A DNA stretch of 15,160 nt from the NCBI GenBank assembly GCA_964434955.1, contig CAYSXI010000130.1, positions 1-15,160 of the forward strand, given 5' to 3'. Position 1 is the stretch's first letter. Each line of letters begins with the position of its first letter. Origin of the DNA: JANQLU01 sp964434955 (GTDB lineage Bacteria; Planctomycetota; Planctomycetia; Pirellulales; Pirellulaceae). Under the pieces are notes generated by a model that was not told the DNA's origin, made no database searches, and worked only from the letters and a program-made list of their open reading frames with translations. A program made the position numbers and the translations under genes. This document shows positions 1-7,791 of this stretch, piece by piece.

Positions 1-1781
1 GCATCGAACGGGTCAGCGGAATTCTGTCGACCATCAAATCATCGGGCGGAAACTCGTTCGACGGCGAAACCGCAGCCACGCTATATACCACGCATGGAAT
101 TCCACCCGAGCTCGTTGAAACACTTGGCGAAAAGGAAAGCGTTGAATTCGACTGGCCCGGATTTGACCAGGCGATGAAACGGCACGGTGAAGAATCAAAC
201 AAGCTGCCCGTTGCGGTCATGGGAAGTTTTGGGCCGATCGACGAGATTCAAACGGAGCTCAAGTCGACTCCGTTTGTGGGTTACGAATATACGAATTTCG
301 AGTCCGTCATCGGTGGATTGGTTTCTGAAGACCAAAGCCGAAGTGACGTCATCAAGCCCTTCGATGCGAACAGCTCGGATTCGGAAGAAGACGAAAAGCA
401 ATCCGAACCAAAAAAACAAATCGTTTTCCTCAAAGAATCCCCCTTTTACTCGGAATCCGGTGGGCAAGTCGGTGACCAAGGAACCATCATTTCCGAGTCG
501 GGCAAGTTTCGGGTCGAGGATACGCAGCGTGTGGGCGACTGCATACTGCACATCGGCGAAGTGACAGAAGGACAGTTGAACGTAGGCCAGACAGTCAACG
601 CGCAAGTCGACACAGACCGACGGAACTCAATTCGCCGCGCTCATTCGGCAACCCATGTTTTGCATTACGCGCTGCAAAAGCACCTTGGCACACACGCGCA
701 ACAACGTGGCTCGAAAGTCGCCGAAGACTGGCTACGATTCGATTTTTCGAATTTGGAGCCGGTCGCTGCCGACGTCCTCGAAAAAATTGAACAGGACTCC
801 AATCAGCGCGTCCAGGACGCTCAACCCATCGACGCGCGAACCCTTCCTCTTGCTGACGCACGAGAACAGGGCGCGATGATGCTGTTCGGCGAGAAGTATC
901 CTGATCCTGTACGAATGGTCTCCATGGGAGATTTCAGCAAGGAACTTTGTGGTGGCACGCACTTGGATAATACCTCGGAAATTGAAAACTTTGAGGTCAT
1001 TGGTGAGGAAGGCGTCGCTGCTGGCACGCGCCGGATCATTGCGTTGACGGGCGACAAAGCCAAATCGCAACAGCAGCAAGTTTTTGACGATGTCAAATTC
1101 ATATCCGAGGCTTTGGGGATCGCCCCAGGCGATATTCCAACAACACTCGAAAAATTGACCGATCAAATCCGCGATTTAAAGAAACGAGTTTCGACGGGTT
1201 CTCGAGAAGTTCCATCAGCTGAGGAACTCGCGTTTATCAAAAACAATTCGTCGGCTGAATTGGACTATTGGCAGACCCGAAGTATTCTTCGGGAGGGAGC
1301 CAAGGTCGTTCTTACCCCTCCGGTTGAGTTGAAGACGCGTGTCGAATCAATTCTTCAGGAACGGCAAAAGTTACTCGAGCAGTTGAACACCATTGCCAGC
1401 GCGGAATCGGTCGACGCTGACAGCCTGATTGAATCGGCTGCCGAACAGGGCGGAACCAAGGTCATTGCTGCCAACATTCCCGGAGGCAACCCGAATCTGA
1501 TGCGTACGTTGATCGATCAGATTCGCAAGAAGTCTTCGCCGGTTGCCGTATTCTTAACGGCTTCACCCGCTCCCGAGAAAGTGATTCTGGTCGCCGGGTT
1601 GAGCAAAGACCTCGTCGACAACGGACTCAGCGCCGGCAACTGGGTTAAAGAAGTCGCTCCGGTTGTCGGTGGTGGCGGTGGCGGGCGTCCGGATATGGCG
1701 CAAGCCGGCGGCAAGCAACCCGAGAACATTGACGCCGCGATCGAAAAGGCGAAGGAAACCATGTTGGCACAATTGGGCTAA
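1..1781 (+). CDS. alaS: Alanine--tRNA ligase, C-terminal two thirds (5' truncated by window edge)
   Basis: Cytoplasmic enzyme that charges tRNA-Ala and hydrolyses mischarged Ser/Gly-tRNA-Ala. The frame is open from base 3, so the methionine codon at 174 is internal. The first visible residues, with the run GETAATLYTTHGIPPELVE, match the end of the class II aminoacylation/tRNA-recognition region, so roughly 300 N-terminal residues lie outside the window. Counting from base 3, the editing domain has the zinc-binding pair HSATH (His214, His218) and the CGGTH motif (Cys316, His320), followed by GVAAGTRRI. The C-terminal DHHA1 domain ends with a glycine run followed by RPDMAQAGGK near 1665-1710, typical of AlaS. 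All editing residues are intact, so this part looks functional. The stop is TAA at 1779-1781. No partner gene follows closely. Confidence 0.97.
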   Translation, partial: IERVSGILSTIKSSGGNSFDGETAATLYTTHGIPPELVETLGEKESVEFDWPGFDQAMKRHGEESNKLPVAVMGSFGPIDEIQTELKSTPFVGYEYTNFESVIGGLVSEDQSRSDVIKPFDANSSDSEEDEKQSEPKKQIVFLKESPFYSESGGQVGDQGTIISESGKFRVEDTQRVGDCILHIGEVTEGQLNVGQTVNAQVDTDRRNSIRRAHSATHVLHYALQKHLGTHAQQRGSKVAEDWLRFDFSNLEPVAADVLEKIEQDSNQRVQDAQPIDARTLPLADAREQGAMMLFGEKYPDPVRMVSMGDFSKELCGGTHLDNTSEIENFEVIGEEGVAAGTRRIIALTGDKAKSQQQQVFDDVKFISEALGIAPGDIPTTLEKLTDQIRDLKKRVSTGSREVPSAEELAFIKNNSSAELDYWQTRSILREGAKVVLTPPVELKTRVESILQERQKLLEQLNTIASAESVDADSLIESAAEQGGTKVIAANIPGGNPNLMRTLIDQIRKKSSPVAVFLTASPAPEKVILVAGLSKDLVDNGLSAGNWVKEVAPVVGGGGGGRPDMAQAGGKQPENIDAAIEKAKETMLAQLG

Positions 1782-1846
1782 CAAACGGTTTCGCGCCAAG
1801 ACTCGTTGAGTTGATGCAAAATCTTCGGCATTCCAAACTTTTCGCT

Positions 1847-1872
1847 CTGGCTCAAGCCAGGTCAATTTTTTT
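1847..1872 (+). terminator. Weak candidate intrinsic terminator after alaS
   Basis: A 5-bp stem (CTGGC 1847-1851, GCCAG 1856-1860) with a TCAA loop is followed, after five bases, by seven T residues at 1866-1872. It lies 65 bases after the alaS stop. The stem is short and the gap before the T-run is unusual, so this is only a candidate. Confidence 0.35.
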
Positions 1873-1892
1873 GCCTGGATTGCTGATGCGCA

Positions 1893-1921
1893 TTGAGGAC
1901 GCCTCCGACGGCTGGCATAAT
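1893..1921 (+). promoter_or_regulatory. Candidate sigma-70-type promoter for the zinc-ribbon gene
   Basis: TTGAGG (1893-1898) and CATAAT (1916-1921) are separated by 17 bases and resemble the -35 and -10 boxes of a housekeeping promoter. They would start a transcript about 80 bases before the TTG start at 2010. Sequence match only. Confidence 0.4.
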
Positions 1922-2009
1922 GGGGTGGCCAACGCGTCCGAATCGGATCGGCGGAGCGAGCGATGAGCAAGTTCCGCCAGCGATTTTGAAGATCACTTGA
2001 GAACGGCTC

Positions 2010-2540
2010 TTGTCCACGAATTGTAAAAACTGCGGTGCTCCGATTCAGATTCCGTCCGACGTGACGACGTTTTTCTGCGGGTATTGCGGCACGCAAATCG
2101 ATGTCGAGCCGGAAATCCCGGAAGTTGTCGAAGTCGTTGAAGCTCAAGCCATCGAAGACGAACCGGACCAGTCCGAAGAACGCCGCAAGCAGCAACTACG
2201 TGACCAGATCGAAGAACAGAAGAAAATCTGCGATCGCGCGGAAGTCATGATTACCCCCGTCGCGATGGGACTAATCGCCCCCAGTTTTTTTGGTGGCTTC
2301 ATCGGCTGCTCGCTTCTTGGTGCCAGTGGACGAGGTGGCCTGGCTTTCTTGGTCGGCGCTCTGTGCATTCCCGTTTTCATTCTGGGAATCACACTCACGG
2401 TCTATTTTTCAAAAAAGAAAGAACGAGCCGAAGCGCAAATCAAAGAACTTGAACGCCAACTTGGAAAAGATGTCCGGTCCTTTGGCGAGAAAATCCTCGA
2501 CAAAGGACTCGGCTGGATATTTGGCAAAAAGAAAAACTAG
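2010..2540 (+). CDS. Zinc-ribbon, two-helix membrane protein of unknown function
   Basis: The protein has 176 residues. The N-terminus holds a four-cysteine zinc ribbon (C5-x2-C8 and C23-x2-C26). An acidic and then charged, probably helical stretch follows (about 33-77). Two hydrophobic segments (about 81-103 and 110-133) are likely membrane helices forming a hairpin. A lysine/glutamate-rich, coiled-coil-like tail (about 134-176) ends in KKKN. By the positive-inside rule, both ends should be cytoplasmic. The TTG at 2010 is the first start codon after an in-frame TGA (1998-2000) and is needed to keep the first CxxC. The preceding Shine-Dalgarno sequence is weak. It stands alone between alaS and a convergent gene 43 bases away. 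I do not recognise a characterised family. Small membrane-anchored zinc-ribbon proteins are common in planctomycetes but lack an assigned role. Confidence 0.8.
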   Translation: MSTNCKNCGAPIQIPSDVTTFFCGYCGTQIDVEPEIPEVVEVVEAQAIEDEPDQSEERRKQQLRDQIEEQKKICDRAEVMITPVAMGLIAPSFFGGFIGCSLLGASGRGGLAFLVGALCIPVFILGITLTVYFSKKKERAEAQIKELERQLGKDVRSFGEKILDKGLGWIFGKKKN

Positions 2541-2583
2541 ATACCAGTATCAAACGGACGAAGTTGGCTCATCGCTGCCGCAA

Positions 2584-4179
2584 CTACCTTCCGCCATCTC
2601 GTTGTTCTAGTTTGGTCATGTCGACAATTTCTCGCCCATTGATGGTAATCAGCTTGTACCAATCTTCGGCGGTCACATTGTTGCTCAGAAACTGAACGTG
2701 GCAGTCACAAAATAGAACGCAGGTTCCATTTTCGCTGAATCCTCCCAATGCGCCCCGGAGCTGTTTCGGGTCAAAGGGAATGTCTTCCGGCTTGGCCCAA
2801 TGTGTTTTCTTTTTTCCTTCGACCAACAAAACCGTCCGACTGGTTCCATCGCCAACCTGACTCAGCTTGGTTCCGTCATCTCCGTCAAATACGGCTCCAT
2901 CCCCGACGACAGCAAAGTAATTGGTCTCCAACGATTCGGGATCCGCGTTCGGATGCTTGAAAAACTCTGGAATTCGCTCGGTGACCTTGGCGTTGTGTGG
3001 ACTGTCCCAAGCCTCATTCATTCGATACTCGTTATAGAGTTTGCGTTCGCCAATAAACGGCAAAATGGCGATTCGCCAACTGTGGCGATGGCCGCTTTCA
3101 TGGACAATCACCGAAGGCGGAAGGCTACCATAGGCATCGTGGTAATTGTGCATCGCCAATCCAAGTTGGCGAATATTATTCATGGATTGCGTTCGCGCCG
3201 CGGCGCCAAAGAAGGATCCGAGCATGGCACCAATCTCTTCCATATCGACTTCAAGCGCCACCGATCCAATCACGCGGTCACCTTCGACGTTCAGCTTGTA
3301 GCTGTTTAACACAGACTTCGCCAACTTGATTTGGGCACGTTCATTCTCGCCCACCTGGTCTTCCGGAATTTGACCAAGCATGATTTTTCCAAGCTTGCCA
3401 AGTTCGTCGACAACACCTTTGACCTCCTTGGCATTTTCATTGTTGGGTAACTGCAATTCGCCGAACAACTTGATTTTTTCTTCGATCGCCAAACTACCGA
3501 TCAAATAGTCGCTTGTCAGCATCGGCTTGATCAACTCCCCGTAGGGATTGGGCATTTCCGCCTCCTCAAGTGCCGAAAAAAGCTTGTCGCCATAGATAAA
3601 TACAATGCGGTCGGTTTCGAAATTCCGCCAAGTAACATTCCACTTCGCCCGCTTTCCACCGTTCTTCTTCGGCCGATTCCGAACGCTGCGGATCGACTCC
3701 TCATCAACCGACCAGATGATGGTTCGTTCATCGGCCACGTGGAAAAAGGTCATTCCCTCGACGCGACGACCGGCTCGATAGTATCGAAAACCTTCAAATT
3801 CCTTTTCGCTCGCTTTTTTGATGATTGCATCAAATCCTTCCGACTTGGCGGTTTGAATCACCATGATCGAATTCGTGCCCTCGAAGTCGGTTGAAAATGT
3901 GATCTGGTCAATGTCGACAACCTTGGCTCCAGCAAGCCGCATGGTTCGTCGACTCTGTCCTTCGATGACCTTTTTGATATTGTCGGAACCAATGGACTTC
4001 TTGACCGACTTTTCTTTCGCGAGCATGGCCGGTCGAACAATAAAAATCATATCTTCGTCGCCATTGACGAAATTCAAATTGGCCGGTTTATCTTTTGAAT
4101 CTTGTGCATTACCGACGATTGCGGGCAACAGAATCAAAAGACCAATCAAAAGTGAACTAAGGCGTGCAGGATTTGTCAT
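2584..4179 (-). CDS. Secreted DUF1559-domain protein
   Basis: The protein has 531 residues from an ATG at 4179, preceded on its strand by GGAGAAAG seven bases or fewer upstream. A longer in-frame start at 4248 lacks such a site and would hide the signal peptide. Residues 1-26 form a Sec-type signal peptide (basic start, hydrophobic run LSSLLIGLLILLPAIVG, then NAQ). Residues about 30-325 form a large unassigned domain. The C-terminal part, about 333-531, carries DUF1559 hallmarks: NNIRQLGLAMHNYHDAYGSLPP-like sequence, a WRIAILPFIGERKLYN segment, a DGTS..VLLVE segment, and a final CDCHVQFLS resembling the usual H-X9-DG end. DUF1559 proteins are expanded in planctomycetes, usually with a prepilin-like leader, which is absent here. 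The protein is probably exported to the periplasm or cell envelope. Function is unknown. Confidence 0.9.
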   Translation of the reverse strand: MTNPARLSSLLIGLLILLPAIVGNAQDSKDKPANLNFVNGDEDMIFIVRPAMLAKEKSVKKSIGSDNIKKVIEGQSRRTMRLAGAKVVDIDQITFSTDFEGTNSIMVIQTAKSEGFDAIIKKASEKEFEGFRYYRAGRRVEGMTFFHVADERTIIWSVDEESIRSVRNRPKKNGGKRAKWNVTWRNFETDRIVFIYGDKLFSALEEAEMPNPYGELIKPMLTSDYLIGSLAIEEKIKLFGELQLPNNENAKEVKGVVDELGKLGKIMLGQIPEDQVGENERAQIKLAKSVLNSYKLNVEGDRVIGSVALEVDMEEIGAMLGSFFGAAARTQSMNNIRQLGLAMHNYHDAYGSLPPSVIVHESGHRHSWRIAILPFIGERKLYNEYRMNEAWDSPHNAKVTERIPEFFKHPNADPESLETNYFAVVGDGAVFDGDDGTKLSQVGDGTSRTVLLVEGKKKTHWAKPEDIPFDPKQLRGALGGFSENGTCVLFCDCHVQFLSNNVTAEDWYKLITINGREIVDMTKLEQRDGGR

Positions 4180-4214
4180 GACTTTCTCCGGCCGAGTGTT
4201 GTTGAATGCTGCCG

Positions 4215-4243
4215 ATTCTAAAAGCAATAATTGAGCTTCGCAA
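4215..4243 (-). promoter_or_regulatory. Candidate sigma-70-type promoter of the DUF1559 gene
   Basis: On the minus strand TTGCGA (4243-4238) and TAGAAT (4220-4215) are 17 bases apart, close to consensus -35 and -10 boxes. The start site would fall near 4208, giving a leader of about 30 bases before the ATG at 4179 with its GGAGAA ribosome binding site. The same TTGCGA -35 box appears in the candidate FHA-gene promoter at 12213. Confidence 0.55.
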
Positions 4244-4334
4244 ATCATTGCGAGAAGAAAAATCGATCAATGAAGATACATTCACGAACTTGGATTTTTT
4301 TCTTGTTTTTCGAAACACCCAGGAATAACCAACG

Positions 4335-5432
4335 TTGACGACGGATCTCAAAATAGATGGTGCGCACGGTGAAGGTGGAGGGCAAATCCTTCGTTCTTCG
4401 CTCGCGCTCGCTGCGCTCACGGGAAAAAGTATCGCCATAGAAAACATTCGAGCGCGAAGGAAAAACCCCGGACTCCAGCGCCAACACCTTTGTGCCGTTC
4501 GCGCGGCCAAAGAGATCTGCGACGGCGAACTCGAAGGCGACGAAATCGGATCCGGTTCGCTTTGCTTTCATCCCGGCTCGATTCGTTCTGGTGAATATCG
4601 ATTTGACATTGGTACCGCGGGCAGTTGTTCCCTGGTGGCTCAGACGGTGCTTCTTCCGTTGTTATTTGCGTCCGCTCAAAGCAAGGTCGTGATTCAAGGT
4701 GGCACGCACAACCCAATGGCGCCGCCCTTTGAATTCCTCAGCGAAGTGTTTTCCCAACAAGTTCGCAAAATGGGTATCGACCTCCAATTCGAATTGGTTC
4801 GACACGGGTTTTACCCACAGGGAGGAGGGCAGATTGAGTTTGAGGTCCAACCGATCGAATGCATGCTGCCAATCAAACTTTGTCGGCGAATGGGTCGGCC
4901 CCGGGTCGAAGTCAACGCTTATGTCTCCAATTTGCCTCGGCACATCGCTGAAAGAGAAGTATCGGTGATTTCGCGACGCAGCAAGATCCCGATTCACGAT
5001 GCCCGCGTCACCGAGTTGGATGTCGGCAGTTCATTCTCAAAAGCGAACTATGTCGTCATCAAAATCATCCACGAAAACTGTGCCGAGTTGATTCTCGAAC
5101 TTGGGCAGGTCGGGGTTCGCGCCGAACAGGTTGCCGCCAAGGCGCTAAGGCAAGCCCAGGGTTATCTCAATTCCACCGCTCCGGTTGGCGAATATCTGGC
5201 CGACCAAATCGTCTTTCCCGCGGCCATCGCCGCGGACCGATTTGGACAGCCAACCGAATTTGTCACGCACGTACTTTCGGATCACCTGACCACCCATCTT
5301 TGGTTGCTTCAACAATTCCTTGAAGTTGAAATTGTCATCGAGGAATCGGACGAAGGTTCCCACCGGATCCTCATCTCTCCAGCCCATGGATCCAATCGAA
5401 ATCATTCGTCGATCGGGTCGAACTCAAGGTAG
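4335..5432 (+). CDS. rtcA: RNA 3'-terminal phosphate cyclase
   Basis: RtcA converts RNA 3'-phosphate ends to 2',3'-cyclic phosphates through an enzyme-AMP intermediate, acting in RNA repair or processing in the cytoplasm. The 365-residue product has the family's N-terminal signature DGAHGEGGGQILRSSLALA (residues 9-27), the RRKNPGLQRQH segment, FDIGTAGSCSLVAQTVLLPLLF, HGFYPQGGGQIEF (157-169) and, near the C-terminus, GEYLADQ and SDHLTTH. In the last, His317 aligns by pattern with the adenylated histidine of E. coli RtcA. Length is slightly above the usual 340 or so because of a tail of about 20 residues. The start is TTG at 4335, the only start candidate after an in-frame TAA nine bases upstream, with AGGA at 4321-4324. 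No rtcB or rtcR is adjacent. The 3' end overlaps the convergent transporter gene. Confidence 0.95.
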   Translation: MTTDLKIDGAHGEGGGQILRSSLALAALTGKSIAIENIRARRKNPGLQRQHLCAVRAAKEICDGELEGDEIGSGSLCFHPGSIRSGEYRFDIGTAGSCSLVAQTVLLPLLFASAQSKVVIQGGTHNPMAPPFEFLSEVFSQQVRKMGIDLQFELVRHGFYPQGGGQIEFEVQPIECMLPIKLCRRMGRPRVEVNAYVSNLPRHIAEREVSVISRRSKIPIHDARVTELDVGSSFSKANYVVIKIIHENCAELILELGQVGVRAEQVAAKALRQAQGYLNSTAPVGEYLADQIVFPAAIAADRFGQPTEFVTHVLSDHLTTHLWLLQQFLEVEIVIEESDEGSHRILISPAHGSNRNHSSIGSNSR

Positions 5433-6337
5433 CTCTTGAGGTAATGTACGCAAACGTAAAATGGAATCGTGTCCAGCAGTGCGACGACGAGCTTAAAAAC
5501 GTAACCGGTCGCGATAAACAAGAACAGCTGCCGGAAAATCGGTTGTGAGTCGTTGATTGGAAGCCCACGTGAGATGTAGTGCGTGATCAGGATCACCGCA
5601 ATCGTGTCAACGAGTTGGCTAATCAACGTCGAACCATTGTTTCGCAACCAAAGATGACGTCCGTTTGTGAGCCGCTTCCAGAAGTGAAAAAGATAGACGT
5701 CACAAAACTGGGCTGCCAAATAAGCGATCATGGAGGCGATCACTGCTCCAAAAGCCAACGTCCTGATTCGATAAAACGCATAGTCGTCTGGCACTTTCGC
5801 TTCGTAGGAACGATTGATTCGCTCCAACTCCACGGCGTTTCCATCCGATTTACGGATGTTTCCCCTTGGGTCGGTCAAAGCTTCCGTGCCCTTCGAGTCA
5901 TCGGCCTCTTTTTCAACGATCGGCACGCTGGGCACACCGTTGGTCAAAACGGGAGCTTGGGGCATGATTCCACCTAGCCACAGAATAAGCATGACCCAGA
6001 TATTGACGAGGAACCCAACAAAGACGACCCAGTTCGCCCGTTTGCGACCGTAAAACTCGCTGATGATATCGGTACAGAGAAAGGTCAAAGGGTAGGGCAG
6101 TACGCCGACCGCCAAAGCAAACGAAATTTCTCCCCATTGGCCCCATTGAAGCCGATACCCGTCGGCTTCTTGCATCAAGCTGAACAGCACAATGAATCGG
6201 CTGACACCCAGAATATTGAGCATGGCCAGGGAACCAAGAAACAGGCCAGAAATCAACAGAAAAAAGCGTTCTCTCCGCGCATGAAGCGGAGAAGCCTCGA
6301 TGGGATGCAATTCGATTTCTTTGCCGGTCTGTTTCAA
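5402..6337 (-). CDS. yhhQ: Queuosine precursor transporter (YhhQ/DUF165, VUT family)
   Basis: Inner-membrane carrier of the COG1738 family, which imports queuosine precursors (preQ0/preQ1 in E. coli) for tRNA modification. The product has 311 residues with about six membrane helices (roughly 24-46, 69-93, 102-124, 190-213, 238-258, 270-297). Family hallmarks are PLTFLCTDIISEFYGRKRA, ASMIAYLAAQFCDVYLFHFWKRLT and HLWLRNNGSTLISQLVDT. A hydrophilic insert of about 60 residues (127-187) separates the third and fourth helices, making it longer than E. coli YhhQ (about 220 residues). I prefer the TTG at 6337, with GAGG seven bases upstream. The frame extends to a TTG at 6427 with no good ribosome site, directly after an in-frame stop. 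The final 31 bases overlap the end of rtcA on the opposite strand. Confidence 0.9.
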   Translation of the reverse strand: MKQTGKEIELHPIEASPLHARRERFFLLISGLFLGSLAMLNILGVSRFIVLFSLMQEADGYRLQWGQWGEISFALAVGVLPYPLTFLCTDIISEFYGRKRANWVVFVGFLVNIWVMLILWLGGIMPQAPVLTNGVPSVPIVEKEADDSKGTEALTDPRGNIRKSDGNAVELERINRSYEAKVPDDYAFYRIRTLAFGAVIASMIAYLAAQFCDVYLFHFWKRLTNGRHLWLRNNGSTLISQLVDTIAVILITHYISRGLPINDSQPIFRQLFLFIATGYVFKLVVALLDTIPFYVCVHYLKSYLEFDPIDE

Positions 6338-6462
6338 CGTATCGCCTCGTATTCCCTTAAACACTAACAAATCGAAACTTTCCGATAAACCGGCTCCTGG
6401 ACTCTCGAGGATTTGGGCTGCCGCCAATGCCTAGCAGCAAATGGACGAATCGATAAAATCAA

Positions 6463-6490
6463 GGTCAACATTTTCGCTGCAATTTTGACC
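6463..6490. promoter_or_regulatory. Inverted repeat upstream of gcvT (possible operator)
   Basis: GGTCAA (6463-6468) and TTGACC (6485-6490) form a perfect 6-bp inverted repeat with a 16-base gap, so the half-sites are about two helical turns apart, as expected for a dimeric repressor or activator. It ends 20 bases before the gcvT start. No clear -35/-10 pair for gcvT was recognised. A TAAAAT at 6454-6459 is a weak -10 candidate. Confidence 0.3.
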
Positions 6491-6510
6491 ATTCGAGTCC
6501 TGGAATCCAA

Positions 6511-7626
6511 ATGAATACCGTCAACGAAGCCGCAACCACTCCTCTTTACCAATGGCACTGTGACAACGGTGGGCGAATGGTCGATTTCGCGGGTTGGTCC
6601 ATGCCAGTGCAATACACATCCATCGTCGAGGAACATCATGCGACGAGGAAAGCGATCGGCATGTTCGACGTTTCGCACATGGCTCGTTTTCAATTTTTGG
6701 GTCCCGAAGCTGGCGAGTTTCTCGACTCACTGACCACGCGCCGCGTCAACAATGTCGGCACCGGAAAAATCCGTTACTCGTTGGTATGTAACGAGCAGGG
6801 CGGAATCCTGGATGATGTTCTGGTTTACCAGCTGCCGAGTTCTGAGGGGAACGATTTTTACGCGATGGTCGTTAACGCCAGTAACCGGGAAAAAATTGCC
6901 AATTGGATTATCAAGCATGCCGGCAATCGCGACATCGGATTCGTCGACAAGACAGTTGAAACTGGAATGATTGCTGTACAAGGCCCCAAAGCAATCGAAG
7001 TGGTTGACGCCTTTTGCGAAACCAAACCGAGTTCATTGAAATATTACACGGGCGCGGTCACGAGTATCTGCGGCCACAACGGTTGCGTTAGCCGAACGGG
7101 ATACACCGGCGAGGATGGTTGCGAAATCATCTGTGATGCCGACGCCGTGGTTGAAATTTGGGATACCATTTTCAAAGCCGGCCAGGAGCACGGCGCTCGC
7201 GCGGCCGGCTTGGGCGCGCGTGATACCCTTCGGCTCGAAGCCGCGATGCCGCTTTACGGTCACGAGCTGAACGAAGACATCAATCCCGTCCAGGCGGGCC
7301 TGGGCTTTGCCATCAATTTGAAAGATCGGGAGTTTGTTGGCAAATCGGCGATTGTCGGGTTTAAGGCCGACGAAAATCAGCTGGTTCGAGTCGGGTTTGA
7401 GTTGGAAGGCAAGCGGGCAGCCCGAGAAGGTTGCCAGGTGATTCTGGACGGTATTGAAGTCGGTGAAATCACCAGCGGTACCACGTCACCCACGTTGGAA
7501 AAACCCATTTCCATGGGATATGTTCGACGAGAAGCATCCGAAGTTGGCACCAAGGTGGAAATCATCAATCGCGGTAAAAGTGGCAACGCCACGGTCGTCG
7601 GATTGCCCTTCTATCAGCGATCTTAA
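6511..7626 (+). CDS. gcvT: Glycine cleavage system T protein (aminomethyltransferase)
   Basis: Transfers the methylene group of glycine from aminomethyl-lipoyl-GcvH to tetrahydrofolate, releasing ammonia and forming 5,10-methylene-THF. The 371-residue length is normal. Family motifs are LYQWHCDNGGRMVDFAGWSMPVQY (12-35), a long HATRKAIGMFDVSHM segment, GGILDDVLVY (98-107, with Asp101/Asp102 in the place of the catalytic aspartate), SRTGYTGEDGCEI, and LGARDTLRLEAAMPLYGHEL near residue 235. The C-terminal OCP-like domain contains GEITSGTTSPTLEKPISMGYV. The start is the ATG at 6511, with TGGA nearby as a weak ribosome site. It heads the cluster gcvT-gcvH-gcvP-lipoylation enzyme, transcribed in the same direction. 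The next gene begins 165 bases on, after a structured spacer. Confidence 0.97.
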   Translation: MNTVNEAATTPLYQWHCDNGGRMVDFAGWSMPVQYTSIVEEHHATRKAIGMFDVSHMARFQFLGPEAGEFLDSLTTRRVNNVGTGKIRYSLVCNEQGGILDDVLVYQLPSSEGNDFYAMVVNASNREKIANWIIKHAGNRDIGFVDKTVETGMIAVQGPKAIEVVDAFCETKPSSLKYYTGAVTSICGHNGCVSRTGYTGEDGCEIICDADAVVEIWDTIFKAGQEHGARAAGLGARDTLRLEAAMPLYGHELNEDINPVQAGLGFAINLKDREFVGKSAIVGFKADENQLVRVGFELEGKRAAREGCQVILDGIEVGEITSGTTSPTLEKPISMGYVRREASEVGTKVEIINRGKSGNATVVGLPFYQRS

Positions 7627-7635
7627 AACGGGAGG

Positions 7636-7690
7636 CCCTCAATTCCCGAGCGCCTGCCATTTTTGGCAGATTCCTACTCGTCATTGAGGG
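7636..7690 (+). repeat. Long imperfect hairpin in the gcvT-gcvH spacer
   Basis: Three nested complementary blocks can fold into one interrupted hairpin: CCCTCAAT (7636-7643) with ATTGAGGG (7683-7690), CGAG (7647-7650) with CTCG (7677-7680), and CTGCCA (7654-7659) with TGGCAG (7664-7669) around a TTTT loop. It begins 10 bases after the gcvT stop. No T-run follows, so it is not a standard terminator. It could be an RNA-processing or stability element within the gcv transcript. Confidence 0.5.
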
Positions 7691-7791
7691 GTGGTTGTGA
7701 TACTTTCGACATGTCGCAACACGACGATGCGAATCCCCCAAATGACGTGGGCGGACAAAATCAAGATCAGGAAACAATTGGGAGTAGGTCT

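Noticed and set aside
1563..2195. Long minus-strand frame (210 codons) across the alaS end and the following spacer
   Set aside because: It is antisense to well-supported AlaS DHHA1 sequence and to the zinc-ribbon gene, has no ribosome site, and its protein has arginine-rich shadow composition.
4180..4248. Longer start of the DUF1559 protein at 4248
   Set aside because: It would bury the signal peptide and cover the promoter; the ATG at 4179 has GGAGAA correctly placed.
6428..6510. Glycine riboswitch upstream of gcvT
   Set aside because: The spacer is short and lacks the conserved aptamer core; nothing resembling a tandem glycine aptamer was seen here or in the other gcv spacers.
7663..7791. 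N-terminal extension of GcvH from TTG 7663 or ATG 7711
   Set aside because: No ribosome site; the extension has no family homology; GTG 7792 has a strong ribosome site and gives the usual length.
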